64,000 nt of DNA, taken from NCBI RefSeq assembly GCF_022539665.2, contig NC_081333.1, positions 3,038,001 through 3,102,000 of the forward strand, written 5' to 3'. Under the pieces are notes generated by a model that was not told the DNA's origin, did not search any database, and worked only from the letters and a program-made list of their open reading frames with translations. Every line of letters begins with the position of its first letter. The stretch's first letter is position 1. Source of the DNA: Daphnia carinata. Its lineage: Eukaryota; Arthropoda; Branchiopoda; Diplostraca; Daphniidae. This document shows, one piece after another, positions 61,442 through 64,000 of the stretch. A program made the position numbers and the translations under genes.

Positions 61442-62477
61442 ATGTTTGCAAATTTTTTCTCACCAAAGCGATCACAACCAACCATGGAATTCAATAAGGA
61501 AAAACCTTTGGGCCGTGGCTTTTCTGCTCAAGTTTTCTTGGGCACTTTTAATGGCAAAAAGGTTGCTGTCAAGAGGATTGAGAAAGGGTTCGACACGAAT
61601 TTGGACGAAGCTGCTCAAAAACTAGAAGAGGAAACCATGAAAAAGCTCGAACATCCTAACGTTCTCAAACTCCTCCATGTCCAGGACGACAAAGATTTCA
61701 AGTATCTGTGTTCACTAAAAATAAGTTAACGCAGTTTTATCAATCTATTTTGCTGTTGTTCATTAGGTACTTGATTTTGGAATTATGCATTGGCACAATT
61801 GCCAATTACGTCGAGGGAAACTATACGGGCGGAATGCCTTCGGAGATCGAAGGAATGATTCAAATGGCTAGCGGATTGCAATACATTCATTCCAAGCATT
61901 TTGTCCATCGAGACATAAAACCAGCAAACGTATTGATTTCTTCACCGTCCGTCTTGAAGATATCGGATTTCGGATTAAGCCGGACAGTTACAACAACTTC
62001 AGGAAGTTTTCCAATGACTAGCGGGCCCAAAGGCACGCGAGTCTACTACTCTCCTGAATTCCTATTCACGGAAGGGAAAACCAAAGAAGAGAAAGAACAA
62101 ATTCGCGTTAACGTTTCAATTGACGTCTTTTCACTGGGATGTCTCTTTTTCAATTACCTTACAAAAGGCGGACATCCGTTTGCCAATGGTGGGTCTCCCA
62201 ATGAAGTTTTCACTCCTGCTAATATTTATAAAGGCGAAAAAGTCCTAGATGGCAAAACGGGTAAGCAGATTAGAATGAACTTGTAAATCATTCCGTATTA
62301 AAGGTGTACAACATTGGTGGATTATTTTGAATCTTAGGTTTACCGAAAAACCATTATGCATATGACATTATTGACGGAATGACTGAAAACATCCCTGACA
62401 AGCGTTGGAAATTAGAAAAAGTCTTAGAAACTTTAAACGCTGAAGCTGAACGACCTAAGACTGCAGAAAGTCAATGA
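61442..62477 (+). CDS. IRE1-like Ser/Thr kinase 5
   Basis: Start MFANFFSPKRSQPTMEFNKE, glycine loop GRGFSAQVFLG (third glycine replaced), VAVKRIE, HRDIKPANVLIS, ISDFGLSR and GTRVYYSPE. IDVFSLGCLFFNYLTKGGHP is the IRE1/RNase L-type F-helix region. The intron at the family position (DDKDFK|YLILELCIG, phase 2) is conserved. A last exon encodes GLPKNHYAYDIIDGMTENIP and ends RPKTAESQ at 62477. Kinase domain only: no lumenal sensor, membrane helix, KEN RNase or OB tail. It is encoded on the strand opposite to the other four copies and about 40 kb from them. Confidence 0.87.
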
Positions 62478-64000
62478 AAAGTACATCTCGGTTAAAAACT
62501 AAATCTAAACACCAATTTAAAAATATACTGGCAATTTAGAGAATATCTGCTTCGCAATTCGAAATGGTACGTTTTATTTTAAACTATCTTTACAGCTTAC
62601 GCCATAAACAATGTGCGTCCCAAGACGTTCTTATTTTCAAGTAAAATTCAAGTATGCACATTAGAATTGCCCTTTAAGAATATTGCAACATACACGATAA
62701 GGTCGATAAGACATTCAAAACTAATGTCAAATGGCAAACGATGAAAACTAACGACAACAGCGATTCTCAAACTTTATCGTGTAACAAGCGCTGACTTATG
62801 TAGCAATCCAAACGCACTCGATAAGCAAAACCTTGGCAACCCGAGTGTGATACCAATGCTCTGAGTCTGCGTATGTAGTGAAGAAGAGATTAGCCAACTG
62901 ATAAAACATGGAGAATTATGCCCAATGCTTGGGCTTTTACTGTCTCAACGAATACCTTAGACATTGAGGGGATAGGGTGGATGAGTAATTACGTATTTTA
63001 AAAAAATATGAAGAAAGCGGCCATCATGAATTTTTTACCACCTTTCCTTCAATTTCGATGAGCTAACTCTACTTAACAAATTCTCAAAACTAGCTAAACA
63101 AAAAAGATATTTCTTAAAAAAAAAACGAGATGTCGTTGAGATAAAGGGGGTTAAAACTATAGTTCACCTCCTGTCTGACTGCCTTAAGACGAAATGAAAA
63201 ACTGAAATGCTACTATTCGATTCTGAGACAATGACATAAGGGATAAGGCAAAAAACTAGATTTGCATGCAAGAGAAACGACCGAAACACCTTCCTTTTCA
63301 AATTCACCGTTCCAACACTCTAGAATTCGGCAGTTTCAACTGATATGCAAGGAATGGCCGTGGAGGTTAGGCAATCATTTCTAGGAAGTGTATAGGACGT
63401 TGAATGGCACGTGCGATTCCCCGAAACGACAGGAATGACCTTTCTTTTCAAATTTTCCGTTCCACCACTCTAGGATTTTAAGCTAAAGGTGATATGCAAG
63501 GACACAGCTAACCGTGGAGGATAGGTGAACATTTTTTGGCGAAGGTGTGGTGTAGAATGGCACGTGCAACAGCAGAATGTACCATTTCAAAATCGTTAAA
63601 CAAACCAAACATCATATACTCTAATTATCTTAAAACAGTCTAACAGATTTCAAACCAGCGCAAAAAAAAAAATGTATATATCTGCAAAGTCTCATGCCCT
63701 AGCGTGGGGTTACCGCTATTGACAGGTGTCGCTAACAACAGGTGTAGCAACACGGTTTTTAAGAGCAAACTAATTTTGTTTACGACCAGTGTAAGAGATA
63801 AGATTTCAAAAATGAGAAATATTTAAACGTTATCTACATCAGCCAACACAGACGTAGCAAATAAAAACATGGACGTCCACTTAAAAAGATTGAAGATAAG
63901 TATTAGAATCCTGATATCGAGTTTTGTGCGACGATGCGGTTCAATGTGACCTAAAGTGCGTACATAAATTAATGACAAGATATTATTAATAAAGGGGGTC
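62478..64000. other. Right-hand end of window, non-coding with repeats
   Basis: No supported gene. Contains kinase 5 3' sequence, the repeat copies at 63205-63590, and AT-rich sequence to the end of the window. Confidence 0.5.
63205..63590. repeat. Kinase-flank repeat, two diverged tandem copies
   Basis: Two copies (about 63205-63425 and 63421-63590) share 'ttccgttcca(a/c)cactctag', 'gatatgcaagga', 'taggcaatcattt'-like and 'aatggcacgtgc' segments with each other. They share the same ordered landmarks with 9600-9890 and 12010-12290. They lie in the same strand orientation as those copies. Confidence 0.6.

Noticed and set aside
61442-62477. Possible full-length IRE1 gene
   Set aside because: No lumenal domain, transmembrane helix or KEN RNase was found around the kinase domain.

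Overview
The window is eukaryotic nuclear DNA with intron-rich genes. Introns are mostly 60-100 bp, intergenic spacers are compact, and gene content is arthropod-like (a Src42A orthologue, a non-classical cadherin, lineage-expanded IRE1-type kinases). I infer a branchiopod crustacean such as Daphnia. That is an inference from style and content, not proven.

Layout. 1-118: last exon of an unidentified gene. 415-6355: FRG1 (-), LACTB2-type metallo-beta-lactamase nuclease (+) and mRNA capping enzyme (-). 7.3-20 kb: an accessory region with four IRE1/RNase L-like protein kinases on the minus strand, two of them in a tandem duplication with long shared 5' flanks. Interspersed are an unknown 152-aa protein and a diverged Src-family kinase on the plus strand. 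20-22 kb: a multi-exon minus-strand transcript of doubtful coding potential. 22.7-27.8 kb: a non-classical cadherin with a tRNA-Gly in an intron. 27.8-32.7 kb: a gene-poor stretch. 32.7-38.9 kb: a large, low-complexity protein with repeated Trp-Glu modules and two antisense tRNA-Thr genes in introns. 39.5-46.2 kb: glutaredoxin (-), copine (+) and splicing factor 1 (-). 48.5-51.4 kb: Src42A (-). 52.6-53.7 kb: a GFRP-like gene and ANKRD39, 12 bases apart (+). 54.3-60.7 kb: an HSFY-like DNA-binding protein, signal peptide peptidase and RanBPM (all -). 61.4-62.5 kb: a fifth IRE1-like kinase (+), followed by repeats related to the flanks of the kinase cluster.

Main discovery candidate. The kinase at 7354-9078 does not have to end at the stop codon of its long exon. 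A strong donor just before that stop joins in frame to two further exons that read as an RPA70 DBD-A-like OB fold. This gives a predicted 464-aa fusion of an IRE1-type kinase and an RPA-type OB fold, with no KEN RNase domain. The neighbouring duplicate has lost this tail. Other points of note are a Src paralogue without the C-terminal inhibitory tyrosine, a possible dicistronic GFRP-ANKRD39 transcript in one frame, and copine alternative first exons, one using a GC-AG intron. Coordinates of multi-exon genes run from start codon to stop codon and include introns.
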